DNA of 47,248 nucleotides from Priapulus caudatus (GCF_000485595.1 NW_014577190.1:314749-361996); one strand, 5' to 3'. Counted from the first letter of the stretch, positions 23,301 to 33,373 are shown. The notes: generated from the letters alone by a model not told the origin. Translations and numbers: made by a program.

Positions 23301-26300
23301 ATGTCAAAGAAATAGTTCATTACTGATGGCCAATAGTTTTTTGTTTAACACTGAATGGGCAATAAATTTATATTACTTACATTGCTACTATTTACATACA
23401 GTTGCTATTAGTATTACTCTCATGTTTTTCCATTTGGAACCAACAATACAATTCTGCATTATGTATCCTTGCATGGGTGCGTGGAACAGATTATTGGCTT
23501 ATTGCGGTACTAACGCTTCTTCCACCTTTTAGTATTACCAATAAATGGGTGATTTTCCTTAGAGGAATCTATTTATTTAGTAGTGGTGTGTGTAATCATC
23601 GATTATTATCGTAGGCACGAAGTGTAGCGCAGGGTATTGTTCAACTTGTGGTCGTTTGCTTTCATAATGGAGTAATCCATCATGATATTTTGAAGATTGA
23701 TTTTAATTGGCTAATGCCAACCTATATTGGACTAGTCATATAACCTGTTTGCTTGCCCGTAGTATAATCAATTAATCATGCCATTCACTTACTAGAAGAT
23801 AGATTTAAGTATAATCCTATCAATTCCACGTGTAAATACTCCGCTTAAACACTTGTCAAATTATATTGCATGTTTTGTTCAAACTGTGTATAGTACCTAA
23901 GAAAGTAACGATGAAATCGATCATCTGTTGAATAGCAGTTGTTGAAAATGATGATCAATCTGATTTTCTACCAATTCCCAACACTAATATTTAGTAAAAT
24001 ATTAATAGTTCAAAAATATATCCATACACTCCAGACAATAAAGTGTTACTTCTATCTTCAACTCAATTCCTTATTAGGTATATAAGTAACTATTCTATAG
24101 TTTTAATTGCAATGCTGAGTGTTATGCTGGGTTGATTGTTAGCTGTGATGTATGAATTAATGGCATGCATGGTGCAGAACAAATGCAAGGAAGCAAAAGA
24201 CATAACATACGAAGTATTGTAATTTAGCAGAGTAAGATGAGGATGTGGTAATAGTGTCAGAATGAATACATCTATTATTGTTTGATACTAGAGCGTGGGA
24301 AATTACATCTCTAACTAATTAGAGAAAAGCAGAAGTGTCAGGTACGCACACCACTAATGGCTACAGTCGGAAAGTGCTGTTCAGCCAATTTGAGCTACAC
24401 ATATAGGAAGGTAACTGTACAGGAAAATCAATGATAGTACTGCAAAAACTGTGTCATGAGCATCTAGGACACTGTCAAAGCTATTCAAATACCAATACCG
24501 TTTTTTCTCACAACAGAGTGTCGAATTTACTTGGATATTGTGATAGTGATCTGAGCAACAAGTCGATGTACGAGTTCCACCATGCTATGGACAGTGAACA
24601 TCTGACTCGCAGCTTCAGAAACTGTAAGTATATGTGTAAGTGTACACAGAGTTTGTATGCATACTAAAAAATCTGGACAGTCGTAGAATTTCTGGAATTT
24701 TTAATTGCTATTTTCCAGTTGTGAAAAATCCTGTAAATAGGGTTTAGTCCTGAATAGTCATGGAGAATAGGCTATATGCCTTGGAAAATTTGCTATAATT
24801 ATGTTTTGTCTTCATGAAATTGAGCCTATCTTGTCTGAGAAGCAGTAACATTAGCTTCATGCAACAGTTTGTTCACTAACCACTGGTTGGGCAATACGAG
24901 TCACAAAGATAGAAGCTATAACCTAACGAAAATGTACCTTTTAAAATTATTACTTCTCTAGCAAATTGAAAAATGAAAACATGTTGACAAATTAAATGTC
25001 TCACTTATAAATTGACATGTTACTGATTACCCCAATATAAAAATTACTGTGAGTTTGTACTCTCATGGTATACCAAATAACAAATGAGACAACCACATTC
25101 ATCAATGTCATGACAACTGCCTTGTAATTGGTTTCACCAGACGAAAACTGTGTCTCACTGAGTAATATTAGTGGTTTTGGACTGGTACACCATCTCTATG
25201 ACTTTATGCAAATAACCATTAACAAAGTGTAGCAATAGGGTCTCGGGGGAAACACGTGGATCATCGTGTAACAGTGTCAACAAAAAGTAAACAAATAAAA
25301 TTTTAATCATTGCATATATTTGAGTAAAAGTAGCGATTTGCGTGTATTTTAAGATATGTTGGCCTTACCGTAAACACTTGCTGTTTGTTACTCAAGCAAT
25401 ACCACAGTAAGTATTGTGATGATCTGGAAAATATGAGAATTGTCAGGAAGACTTCAAAATCCTCATTTTAGGTAATGGAAAACTCATGGAAACACAGGTT
25501 AGCCTTATGCTTGCATGCCCTGTATGCAGCTGACATGTACCTGGTTTAATTTGAAAGCTTTAGTATCAGTTCTGTTGGATATCCAGAGGTGGTGGCAGAG
25601 CAGAGTTTTACACTTGATTGTGCTGCCACTCTGACAAAGGCGCTTCTGCCGATTTATTTTGCACGTTACAGACCGAGGGCTTATCACAAAAGTGGAATTA
25701 TATTCATACCTAACTGCTATTTAACCAAACAATTTTTCTTTAGGACAAATTCGTACAATTTATAACTGAAACTGGGATTTGTTTATAAAATATTGCAATC
25801 CTTCTCCTCTTAAGTTAATAACTAAGAAACACCCTCTGTCTGTAGTCTGCAGCCGAAAAGTTGTGTTGCACAACTTTGTCAATGGAAGTCCGTATAGAGC
25901 CGCCACCGTTGTTGCAAGCAAATGGTATAACTGTCAGTTAAAAAAAAAAAAAAATTAAAATTAAGTTTTATAATATTTCTAATAAATATTGAACAATAAT
26001 GTTTTTTATGTATCATAATTTAAAGCTATTTTAACTGAAAACATGCAAGGAAGCTACAGGGTCATGTGTCCCTTTATCACTAGAGCGCAGTAACTGCAAA
26101 TCAATCAAATTAAATTATTCTTTGATTGTACATGCTTAACTCTGCTGATATCACTCGTGATGATATCCATTCACTAGATGTTCGACAGTCAGTAGTCAGG
26201 CCATGCTAGTCATGATTGAAATTTCATTCGCACGACAAGTTTTGGCTAATGCTGTTTTTAGCCATGCTGGGCAGTTTATGACATGCTGCTGCAGATAATT

Positions 26301-29133
26301 CATGCTTTCTCATGTTTCTTAACCTAACGTTTTTTGTGACATTGACATTTAAATACTCTGTGCTTCTGCTAGCACAAACACAAGTTTCCTATTTCTTACT
26401 ACTATTTATAACTTTATTGATGTGTGTTTTACACAGAAAGCTGAACTACAATGTGCATAACTTCCTACCCATTTCCTACAGTGTTTGCAAAGGGTCAGAC
26501 AACAACAGGCCAATATCGATTCCTGGCAAAGATGGGTGGCTATTCGTGGGTACAGACACAGGCTACTATCATCTACAACCAGTGTACTCAGAAGCCACAA
26601 TGCGTCGTCTGTGTGAATCACGTTTTGAGGTATGTGATGTGATGTGACATGGCGTGGCGTGGCGTGGCGTTACTGCCCTTAACAGTTTAGTGGTGATGGC
26701 AGACTAGTTTAAGCAGTTTGGGGATCTGAACCTGTCATGGTCCACCAAGGTGTGGGTCCTCACTATTGTGTTTAAAACAAATCGAGGATTACCTTTAAAG
26801 ACGTGTCATTTATATGAAAGCTTATGTTACTACATGACTAATCAGTGCAGAGGAAGAGACAATCTAGGATGGCTACCTGAGCCTTGTCAGAGATTTAGGT
26901 CAATCCCATTATGAACAATGTAGCCAACTCCATTTACAGACCAAATCAATAAATGTCAGTTGTCTCCAGTTTGGTGTTTTTTTTTACATAGAACTAGCTC
27001 CATTGCCACATTTCTTATTTTTAACAAACAACATAGATTTCTGTAACGACTACTAATAGTATCCATTGTAGCTAATGCACATCGCCTTTTTAAATCATCT
27101 TCGTCTTTCGTCTTCTAAATTGAACTCAAATTCTCATTCTGATTCTTGTTGCACATTTGTATTTGGTTTTCTATGATTGCACCTCCTCAGTGGCAAAAGA
27201 TTGATAGCAGATGAAGTATTTTCCTTGCATTTTACAAATATTTAGGACAATGGTTGATTACAGAATTAATACTTGAATAAATGCTGCCAACGCGGTTTCT
27301 CATTCTAGGAGTATAGGCACCTAACCATACATTGGTAATCTAAGCGCGGCTCTTGAATTTCTCGTAAAGATGAGTATGCATCAGTCCATAGGTGTATTGC
27401 CTTCTAATCTGCTGAGTCATACTTTGCCCAGGTGCAGTAATGAATTGATAAATGCAGTCAGCAAGCAAGAAAAATGTAACAAGTAATTTTTCCCCGAAAA
27501 TTAGACAAAGGAGGTAATGGCCATTTTGGGAAAAAAATGCGCATGATGGATTCAAATACAGGATGTATTGATATATAGATACAGGATATACTTATCAGTA
27601 AATACAGGAACATTTTCACAACGGCGATGTTAAATTTGACAACGGCGGTGCGCCACTGTGCCTCTTATGTATAAGAAACCCTGGTATAATCCCGGAGAAT
27701 CTAGCGATGAAGATATTCTTTGTTAGTTTGTATCGGATGGGTTCCATGTGGCTATAGTAGTGAATTACTTTGTGAAAGTACAAGCTAATAGAAACGCATA
27801 TATGTGCCATGACGTGTACTTTTCGACACGTGAAGGCCATCTAGATAGAAATTTCGTTCTTACTTGGTGTGTTTCATTTCTGGTTTAGACAGTTGTGTAG
27901 CCATTGCTACTTTAGGCATATGAGATGCTGTGTACATACGCTGTATATTTCGCGGTGGTTTAATTCTCGCGAATTTCGCTAACGCGTCCCCGACCGCGAA
28001 AATAACAACACGCGACTAATTCATACCGAATAATTCATAATTCACCGACCGTGAAATTAAGCACTCGCGAAATTGTCTGTCAAGTCTGAATTTGCGAAAA
28101 TATATGTACGCGAAAAATATGGCGTATACAGTATTCTATTTCTAATTTTCGGTTTGTCTAATTGTAAAAGTCTACGTTGCAGCGGAGTAGAAGAGAAGGA
28201 AACTATAATTGCCGTAGCGCAGCAGAAGGCTCAGCAAGAAGATTTCCACCAGGTGCTGTTCAGCACAGACACAGTGTTTGCCCCGCTCACGAAGGATGCC
28301 AACCAAGGCTTCCTAGCATTATCAGATGATGACAGTCTCACAGGTAGGGCAAACATACCTAGAGTGACAGTGCACAAAATTAGCGCTATTTTGCCGGCGG
28401 CCGCCGGTTCAGTCCACTTTGCCTATTCAAATTGTTGCCTATCTTGCCTTTGTATCACCAATATTTACAAATTTTTTGCTTAGTGACTACTAAAAGTAAA
28501 TAATATTCTAGCAATTCCTGTCAAACAAGTAGAACTCACTGATAGCAATGAAATACTGAAATACTATGAGTATGCCTAATAAACATAAAGCTAATACTTT
28601 TATTAATAATGGAATAAATTGAACAAATTTAAGGGCATATTTAAACTTGTAAGGGCCTGTTCAATTTGTCTAAGGGCCTGTTTAAAATTTTGGGTGGGCC
28701 TGTTCACAATTTGGCTAATTTCATGCCCTGGTGTGAGGTCACTGCATGTGAATTTTATATGTAATGAATGGCCTTAGTTGGGATAGAAAGTAAAGCCCTG
28801 GCTCTCTTCTGATCTCTGTTGATGCATTATCTGCTACCAACTCATTATTGTTTAGTATAACATAGAGAATGGATAAAAATTATTCCACATGTGCTCTGAA
28901 CCTATTTATTAATAAATTGGTGCATTATTTTATGAATTATAGCCGTTTTACCAAATGGTGGGAAATCAGAGATTCAAATTTACATGTCTAACATAGATGG
29001 GACTTGAATTTTTTGGTTAAAATAAATGTTCTGTGTGTGTGTGTGTTGACAGTTGTAAAGGATGAACCTGAGGATCTTACTCACTTGGCTCCAGAAGCTG
29101 GAGATGTCTGTATACCGCTGGCATACCCACCAG
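12771..29133 (+). CDS. HIF-alpha homolog: HIF-alpha (bHLH-PAS) gene, exons 1-9, 3' end not found
   Basis: The predicted product is the oxygen-regulated alpha subunit that pairs with ARNT (HIF-beta) and binds RCGTG elements. Nine exons (12771-12940, 17376-17563, 18408-18547, 19676-19855, 22600-22787, 24517-24623, 26482-26629, 28183-28343, 29053-29133) give 454 codons in one frame, with GT/AG borders and matching phases. Domain order: N-terminal extension (1-59), bHLH (60-115), PAS-A (about 126-226), spacer and HIF signature HPSNIE...[13 protein letters not shown] with PAC (about 275-372), acidic linker, and NODD-like [10 protein letters not shown] with candidate hydroxyproline P441. Order and motifs match HIF-alpha better than SIM, Trachealess or NPAS. 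The C-terminal degron and transactivation domain are missing: the last exon ends at a good donor, and no convincing exon 10 was found. Confidence 0.93.
15013..15145 (+). mobile_element. Transposon terminus fragment (CCGGGGG...CCCCCTAG)
   Basis: The sequence CAAAATGCTGGAAATGGCAT leading to TTTTTTTCCGGGGGGGATGC and CCCCCTAGTTTGC parallels 9425-9500 (CAGAATGCAGGAAATTGCAT, TTTTCCGGGGGGTGGC, CCCCCTAGCAAAC). The two share a dispersed family; here it is not tandemly amplified. Confidence 0.6.
16106..16600 (+). repeat. Hairpin/(CCGT)n dispersed repeat, copy 2
   Basis: It starts with the hairpin AGCTCGCCTTGACATCGTCA (closing AGATGAGCT at 16134). GTCGTCCGTC and a short (CCGT)n follow, then GTCAACATTTGG. 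The phrase AACCGTTTGACCCACNTGTT is repeated at about 16217 and 16532, so it has an internal duplication. It aligns well with 39162-39480. Confidence 0.8.
16850..16918. repeat. Palindrome with CAAGAGT/ACTCTTG ends
   Basis: The left arm CAAGAGTATATATAATGGGAG pairs with the right arm CTCCCATATATACTCTTG (a 2-3 base bulge). It lies in TA-rich sequence in intron 1. Confidence 0.75.
17376..17563 (+). CDS. HIF-alpha exon 2: bHLH domain
   Basis: Acceptor TTTCCACAG|C, donor ACTT|GTAAGT. It encodes the whole bHLH: basic region [20 protein letters not shown], helix 1 ([12 protein letters not shown]), a loop with SHLDKAS, and helix 2 ending in WLKIHQLIN. The basic region is HIF type ([13 protein letters not shown]). 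Residue 72 is Cys, as in vertebrate HIF-2alpha, where HIF-1alpha has Ser. Gly75 replaces the usual Ser of RRSKES. The exon starts in phase 2 and ends in phase 1. Confidence 0.97.
18408..18547 (+). CDS. HIF-alpha exon 3: start of PAS-A
   Basis: Acceptor CTCTCACAG|TA, donor GCACAG|GTATTT. It encodes [20 protein letters not shown] and [13 protein letters not shown], the opening strands and helix of HIF-type PAS-A. The preceding residues are a short linker from the bHLH. The exon ends in phase 0 and joins residue for residue with exon 4. Confidence 0.96.
18781..19017. mobile_element. Foldback element 2, perfect 41-bp TIRs, telomere-like core
   Basis: The arms 18781-18821 (starting AGGGTCTATGTCCCCCAGGG) and 18977-19017 are perfect inverted copies. 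The core has CCCTAACCCTAACCCTAA at 18923-18940 and more TAACCCTAACC to 18954. No coding capacity. The perfect arms suggest a recent or actively homogenised copy. It lies in HIF-alpha intron 3. Confidence 0.92.
19676..19855 (+). CDS. HIF-alpha exon 4: PAS-A core
   Basis: Acceptor TTGAAG|ATG, donor TGGAAG|GTACTG, 60 codons, phase 0 at both ends. It encodes [20 protein letters not shown], then [18 protein letters not shown] and NLKSATWK, diagnostic for the HIF-alpha branch of bHLH-PAS proteins. The acceptor has little pyrimidine directly before it, but a C/T-rich stretch lies about 15-50 bases upstream. Confidence 0.96.
20311..20426. repeat. (TA)n microsatellite interrupted by a perfect 36-bp palindrome
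   Basis: About 32 TA units (20311-20374) are followed by TCA. Then comes the perfect palindrome 20377-20412 (GGAGTTAATGAAGACAAA and its inverse), and TA resumes to about 20426. The palindrome looks inserted into a once-continuous TA run. Confidence 0.9.
20427..21827. other. HIF-alpha intron 4, AT-rich part
   Basis: I see no exon, RNA gene or long repeat here. The 76-codon open frame starting at 21596 has no recognisable domain. Confidence 0.55.
21828..22371. repeat. 264-bp element in tandem duplicate with internal hairpin
   Basis: Two copies start AACTAGACAGAGTGCACT at 21828 and 22092 and are highly similar. Each contains a long hairpin (AGACTGGTACC...GGTACTCGC region; 21963-22035 in copy 1) and GGCT repeats. 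Each starts near ACCTCCGCC and ends near GGCGGAGGT, resembling short terminal inverted repeats. Located in intron 4 about 230 bp before exon 5. Confidence 0.85.
22600..22787 (+). CDS. HIF-alpha exon 5: end of PAS-A and inter-PAS spacer
   Basis: Acceptor TTCTCCATAG|G, donor ACAGCAG|GTGGGT. It encodes [37 protein letters not shown] and [20 protein letters not shown]. The IPHPSNIE and SKTFISRHS strings are hallmark HIF-alpha spacer sequence leading into PAS-B. The loop after VVVEED is short and acidic. Confidence 0.97.
22821..23055 (+). repeat. ~51-bp degenerate minisatellite in intron 5
   Basis: CATCGAT/CATTGAT landmarks at 22821, 22876, 22925, 22976 and 23027 give a 49-55 bp period. Each unit also has GTGTGNTAC or GTGTGTTGC and a GGGCAGTGTTTTCC-like block. 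The repeat begins about 35 bp after the exon 5 donor. The 92-codon open frame across it is a repeat product. Confidence 0.75.
24517..24623 (+). CDS. HIF-alpha exon 6: PAS-B, first half
   Basis: Acceptor CACAACAG|A, donor AACT|GTAAGT. It encodes [20 protein letters not shown] and [15 protein letters not shown], matching the PAS-B helices of HIF-alpha (LMGYEPEEL...IYEYYHALDSDHL type). It enters in phase 2 and leaves in phase 1. Confidence 0.95.
24624..26481 (+). other. HIF-alpha intron 6
   Basis: 1.86 kb of AT-rich intronic DNA with a poly(A) run at about 25940-25954. No other feature was recognised. Confidence 0.6.
26482..26629 (+). CDS. HIF-alpha exon 7: PAS-B second half and PAC
   Basis: Acceptor TTTCCTACAG|T, donor TTGAG|GTATGT. 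It encodes [32 protein letters not shown] and [10 protein letters not shown], the C-terminal PAS-B strands and PAC motif. This is the face that contacts ARNT in vertebrate HIF. A GGCGT short repeat sits about 20 bases after the donor. Confidence 0.97.
26630..27949 (+). other. HIF-alpha intron 7, main part
   Basis: AT-rich intronic DNA. A GGCGT repeat ((TGGCG)n, about 26648-26670) lies just after the donor. Open frames at 27340-27840 on the minus strand show no domain. Confidence 0.55.
27950..28120. repeat. CGCGAA/TTCGCG-rich repeat before exon 8
   Basis: At least six CGCGAA- or TTCGCG-like hexamers lie in 170 bp, including TTTCGCGG, CTCGCGAATTTCGC, CCGCGAAAA, CTCGCGAAAT and ACGCGAAAAA. It resembles a dispersed repeat and happens to contain E2F-like cores (TTTCGCG). 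It ends about 60 bp before the exon 8 acceptor. Confidence 0.6.
28183..28343 (+). CDS. HIF-alpha exon 8: post-PAS linker
   Basis: Acceptor TACGTTGCAG|C, donor CTCACAG|GTAGGG. It encodes 53 residues starting SGVEEKE, in the place of the SGI/SGV that follows PAC in the family. It continues through a Gln-rich segment and [16 protein letters not shown] to an acidic [10 protein letters not shown] that leads into the degron exon. The segment is poorly conserved; assignment rests on position, phase and the SGV and acidic landmarks. The acceptor lies just after a CGCGAA-rich repeat. Confidence 0.88.
29053..29133 (+). CDS. HIF-alpha exon 9: NODD-like degron
   Basis: Acceptor GTGTTGACAG|TT, donor CACCAG|GTAGGA. 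It encodes [18 protein letters not shown] followed by VCIPLAYPP. The LAP motif in an L-x-x-L-A-P-x-A-G-D setting matches the N-terminal degron of vertebrate HIF-1alpha (Pro402), the substrate of PHD/EGLN prolyl hydroxylases that creates the VHL binding site. VKDE just upstream is a psi-K-x-E SUMO consensus at the place of HIF-1alpha Lys391. The exon ends in phase 1, so coding continues downstream. Confidence 0.93.
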
Positions 29134-29248
29134 GTAGGAATACCTAGCCATGTCCACTGCTTGTGCCAAGCCTATAAGCCTATAACGCGAAGATCCTGAG
29201 GGCAGTGATATCCGTGTGCGTGTAATATCCACCCACATAGAATCCAAC

Positions 29249-29606
29249 TGTAATATACGAGGTCGCAGGCAAAATAGGTTATGGAGATCCAGGGCTGCGT
29301 CACCGATCGAGCTGATAGGACACGTGGACCACCGTCAATGTGTACTGTGGACCACTGTCACTGTGCCACGTGGACGTCACCAGGACACGTGGCCACGGAA
29401 AAACCACGCCCGGGGTATAAATACGGGAAGCAATAGCAGACGGGGGAGGAATGGAATCAGTGAGTGGAGGAATGGCTTAGAGAAAGGAGAATGTACTAAG
29501 GAGAGGTATTACAAGGCACTCACGTACCTATGTATGTCGTACTATATTATATGGTTATAATAAAGCCATCTATATTATACACGACGCCTTCGACTGTCAT
29601 TGACTA
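29249..29606 (+). mobile_element. Possible solo LTR
   Basis: It begins TGTAATATACGAGG directly after CCAAC, and a second CCAAC follows at 29607-29611, as a 5-bp target duplication would. It contains a TATA box (GGTATAAATAC at about 29415) and a polyadenylation signal (AATAAAG at about 29558), spaced as in an LTR. The right end (GACTA) lacks the usual CA, so the boundary is uncertain. It lies in HIF-alpha intron 9. Confidence 0.45.
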
Positions 29607-29814
29607 CCAACGTGCAATCGTAAAAAACCTTCCCTATACTGGTCACTTAATTGTAATTTTACTTTACACTGAATTCGCACCGAATGATTGCAAGCACATC
29701 TGTGTCTGGGTCAGTAACTGCAGGTACACTGTCTAAACAAAAACCTGAAGCAAGATATCAGGCTTCAAGATTCAAGAAGCAGCATTTACTCACACGATAG
29801 CTGTGTTGGTTCTC

Positions 29815-31870
29815 AAAACAACAGCGCGTTTACTCTTTTTTTTCCACGCCATATATTTCCAGCCAACTTAAGGCACTTTAGACGTAGTGTATCAGTGACC
29901 TTGGGAAGGTCTCCATATAGGGTGCTGTTGTTAACAAAACCCTTATACGTGATATTTTGCACTACTCTTAACACTCTGGTGTAGCATCCATTAAGCTCTT
30001 TGGTGAGTTTGCTGTCCAATGTCAATGTCTCTGCACCATAAAGCGAGACATTCAACTGTGGTACGGAAGAAACTGATCTTTAGGTATCTGCTCATGTGAC
30101 TTCCAGATGACATGCATCTTGTTCAGTTGAGTGCTGACCATGCTTTAGCTTTATGGACTTTGATGTCTGTTGGGGATAAACCAATCCATCACCATCCTCC
30201 ACAGTGAGATTCCTATCAGCCTTCTATCAGCCACCTTAAAGCCAAATTGTGACCAGCAGTAGGTCTACCTGTTCTGAAACCATTCTGGCTATCTCTCAGG
30301 ATGTTCTCTATGTGAGGTTGAAAACACTAAACCAGCATTCTATTGTATATCTTTGAAGCGATACTTGTTAGGCTAATACCTCGATAATTCTTTGGTATTC
30401 CTAAATCACCTTCTTTAACCACAGGAATTACTTCTTCGACAGGTGAAGGTTCAGTGCCGAGGAGATCCTGAAAATGCTGTTTCTATTTCAGTACTTTTTC
30501 TTCCTGGCTCTGCTTTCTGCTGATTATTTTGCTTTCTGCCGGATATTTCATTCAATATTTACCAGCGAAATTGAGATCTTTGCTGCTCAGTGGCTTGTTC
30601 AATAATTTTAATCTTTTCCTTTACATGTCTTTCTTGTGACATGGTGTCATTTCTTAGCTTCTTCAGCTTGAAGTGTGTTTTTCTTTGGTAAATCAGAGGA
30701 TCGCTTAAGGAGGGCTTTTCTCAGTTTAATTCTCTTTGCTTCAACTGCATCATCTTCCCAGGGTACTCTTCTCTGCAGGGAAAAAAATATAATTTATTTT
30801 TCGGGGGCTACTTTTCAAGCTCGCGTGCATGAAAATAGCACTCTAAAATTTGGTTTGTATTGAACTCTATGCAAATTTACGGGGGCTCTATTTGGCATTT
30901 CTGGGGCTCTTTTTGGCATTTCGGGGGCTAAATCGCCCCGAGCCCCCATGTATTTTTTTCACTGCTTCTCTGACTAATAGCACATTTGGGGACACATGCT
31001 TCTGAAGTTTCATTTATGGATGTCATCATGTTGTCATACAGGCTTTCTGCTGATGCTTCAACGTCTTCAACAAGCTGGCTGCCCTCGATTCCCTTCCGTG
31101 TTTCGGTGATGAAGTGCGTTTTTTTAACTAGATTGCTTCTCAGCTTGCTCCAATCATATCTGGTTACCTTACATTTCGGCTTGTTTGCTCTTAGGTGCAG
31201 CTGGACTTTGGCACTGATGATACGATGATAAGAATGTATGATGTCGAATCTACTGTAGGCTTCACAGTTGAAGGCACAATAGTGCCGCCACTTCCTGTTA
31301 ATTAAGATGTAGTCAAGCTGTGCTCTTTGTCTATTGAGGTATGTGAAGGGCCAAAGTTTGCTCTTCCTTCCATGAAAGGAGGTGTTCAAAATATTAAATT
31401 CATATTTCTCAGCAAGATTCAGCAGATGTGTTCCGTTTCTGTTGGTGTTCTTGTGATATGAACTGGACATCATCAGTACACATTTTGGAATTCATGTCGC
31501 CAGCTACTTTAGTAGCATAAAATTATGCTTTGGAATTGATTTGATGGCACTTGGTAAATCCTGGAAGAAACTTCTACATTCTTATCTGCAGAGTTGATTA
31601 GACTGTAACAGCATATTACACTTGTCCTTGAAAGTTGCAGCCACGATTCTTAGGTTGATGGACTCAATGTTATTGAGTGACTTCATAGAATATGGGCTCA
31701 GGAGAATTCCCAAACGGGCAATGGTCGAGTTTCTACTGTTTTTTTCTAGCACTAGACGTTACAAGCGGCCAGCCTTTGCCTAGGTGTGTGTACTTCAGTT
31801 CAACATCAGTATGATGCAACCTATGCTCTTGGATGGGCATAATATCGATGTTATACTGTCTATTGAATCA
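29815..31870 (-). pseudogene. Decayed RTE-like non-LTR retrotransposon (endonuclease-RT)
   Basis: Read on the minus strand from 31870. Apurinic endonuclease motifs IQEHR (near 31830), GDMNS (near 31488) and AQLDYILINRKW (near 31320) come first. Reverse transcriptase pieces follow (IPKNYRGISLTSIASKIYN near 30395; QNGFRTGRPTAGHNL near 30275), then the C-terminal YGAETLTLDS...LNGCYTRVLR...LPKVTDTLRLKCLKLAG (29820-30050). Frameshifts and stops break it repeatedly. The endonuclease SDH motif reads SYH, losing a catalytic Asp. The class is inferred from the resemblance to endonuclease-RT proteins of the RTE group. It is interrupted near 30779-30955 by another repeat. Confidence 0.88.
30779..30957. 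mobile_element. GGGGGCT-rich insertion inside the LINE
   Basis: A ~180-bp segment with repeated GGGGGCT and TTTGGCATTT and ending CGCCCCGAGCCCCC interrupts the LINE reading frame between the endonuclease and RT regions. The LINE coding sense resumes on both sides, so it inserted after the LINE. Confidence 0.6.
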
Positions 31871-32833
31871 TCTGTTAATATTCGTGTTCTTCTGCTATTG
31901 CAATAATACAGTATAAATCCAAGTAATGCTATCGGCGGTGCTGTCTGCTGCATGATGTAACACGCGAAACTGAGCATGCACAGCTATACGTGCTAAGTTA
32001 GCCCGGTTGAGCTCGGAGCTTGCGTGTACATGCTCCATGAATTAGTTTGGGCTTGAGCCGGATTAGTTTGATGTAGGATCAAATGGGCAGTCTGAACGGG
32101 GTAATCGTGTTTCTATTGCCTGCCATGAGCATGGTACATTGTTTTAGACTAATATTTTTCCCTTCCCCAATGATGAATCTCTACATCATTCTAGGACCAT
32201 GTTGCTATCTTCCCCCGTGATCGACCTCTCACGTATTTTAGTTCACGCTGGCTCTTTGTGGACTTCTACTATAAGGCTAACATCGTATACGAATATTGGC
32301 TTTCAGTGTTATACCTGTACATTGCACTCATTTGAGCGTAGTGACCCCTACAACTCCCTGCTGAGCTATGTCGCTGTCAATACTCGCTATGTTCACCCTT
32401 GACGTGCTACCAGATGTTCAGCAATATAACGCATGCACTGCTGCGCTACCTGTGAGTAGCAGTGGACAGGTGAGACGGATGGAGCTAGTTAACTCCGCAG
32501 GGTAATTACCTGTGCGAGCCAGAGCTTCCTGTAGGCATTTATCAATGGCCTCCTGATGGGCCACACACGGTGACTTCCCCGCTGGCTTCAGCGTGTCTCG
32601 GAAACCTACTCCACCACACCGGTAATTGGCGAGCCGATGGTGGCATTTTGCACAAACACATGCATATGACTGCCTCGTTGTGTGATTCACGGTTTGTCTT
32701 TCTGCTTGCCTATGTGCCTGCGCCTCTGCTAGCCTGGCTATATATTTATCTGTCTATTTACGAGTATATATTTGTATATTATCAAGAGATGATGACCATG
32801 ATAATAAAAAAATATAATAAAAATAATACTAAT

Positions 32834-32868
<35 letters not shown>

Positions 32869-33226
32869 ATAGATCCTTTCTTTATATTACCTAATAACCA
32901 ATATCTAATCAATCTATTCATGTGATGTTAAGCAAACATTTCTCAGACATGTCTGACTTCTCTGCAGATAACTTTTTATGTACATCATATTATTATATCA
33001 TATAATTATCAATATAGTAGTGTAAACAAGGTATCGCCCCCACCCGATTCCAGGATATTGGTTTGTGTGCTATAATTTCCCAAATTGTATCAAATTAATC
33101 ATGAAATTTACAATATACTATTAACGTTCGTCCAAGTCCCCCAACCTCATTTTGAATCCATAGCTAGTGTTGTTACTTTAAGTGTAATAGTGAAGAAATG
33201 CACATGCGTTTCTTGTCAACAATAAT
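31871..33226. other. Intergenic or intron 9 DNA, no supported exon
   Basis: I looked here for further HIF-alpha exons. Open frames at 32199-32402, 32418-32690 and 32570-32839 have no HIF or other domain. A short frame with a donor-like GTGAGA at about 32473 fits phase 1 but has a weak acceptor and no homology. An (AGT)n microsatellite occupies 32836-32868. Confidence 0.5.
32836..32868. repeat. (AGT)n microsatellite
   Basis: About eleven AGT units, almost pure. Confidence 0.95.
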
Positions 33227-33286
33227 AGGAGAACATAATAGGTACTATATATCTATCTATATATAATAGCTATTATCTATACTCCT
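33227..33286. repeat. Imperfect palindrome AGGAG...ACTCCT
   Basis: AGGAGAACATAATAGGTA pairs, with mismatches, with TAGCTATTATCTATACTCCT. The right end continues as GATA, giving ACTCCTGATA as at 11676. The centre is TA-rich. Confidence 0.55.
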
Positions 33287-33373
33287 GATAATCTGTATAA
33301 AGAAGTGTGCGTTATAGATTATAATGACACTGAGTACTATAATACACATTTCTAGTGCACTCTTATTTAAAGT

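Noticed and set aside
32199-32402. Phase-compatible open frame after TTTTAG, considered as the last HIF-alpha exon
   Set aside because: It ends in a stop but lacks acidic or transactivation character and any family motif.
32340-32480. Possible HIF-alpha exon 10 (phase-compatible frame ending at a GTGAGA donor)
   Set aside because: The acceptor is weak, the peptide shows no HIF feature and a better-supported exon should contain a degron or acidic region.
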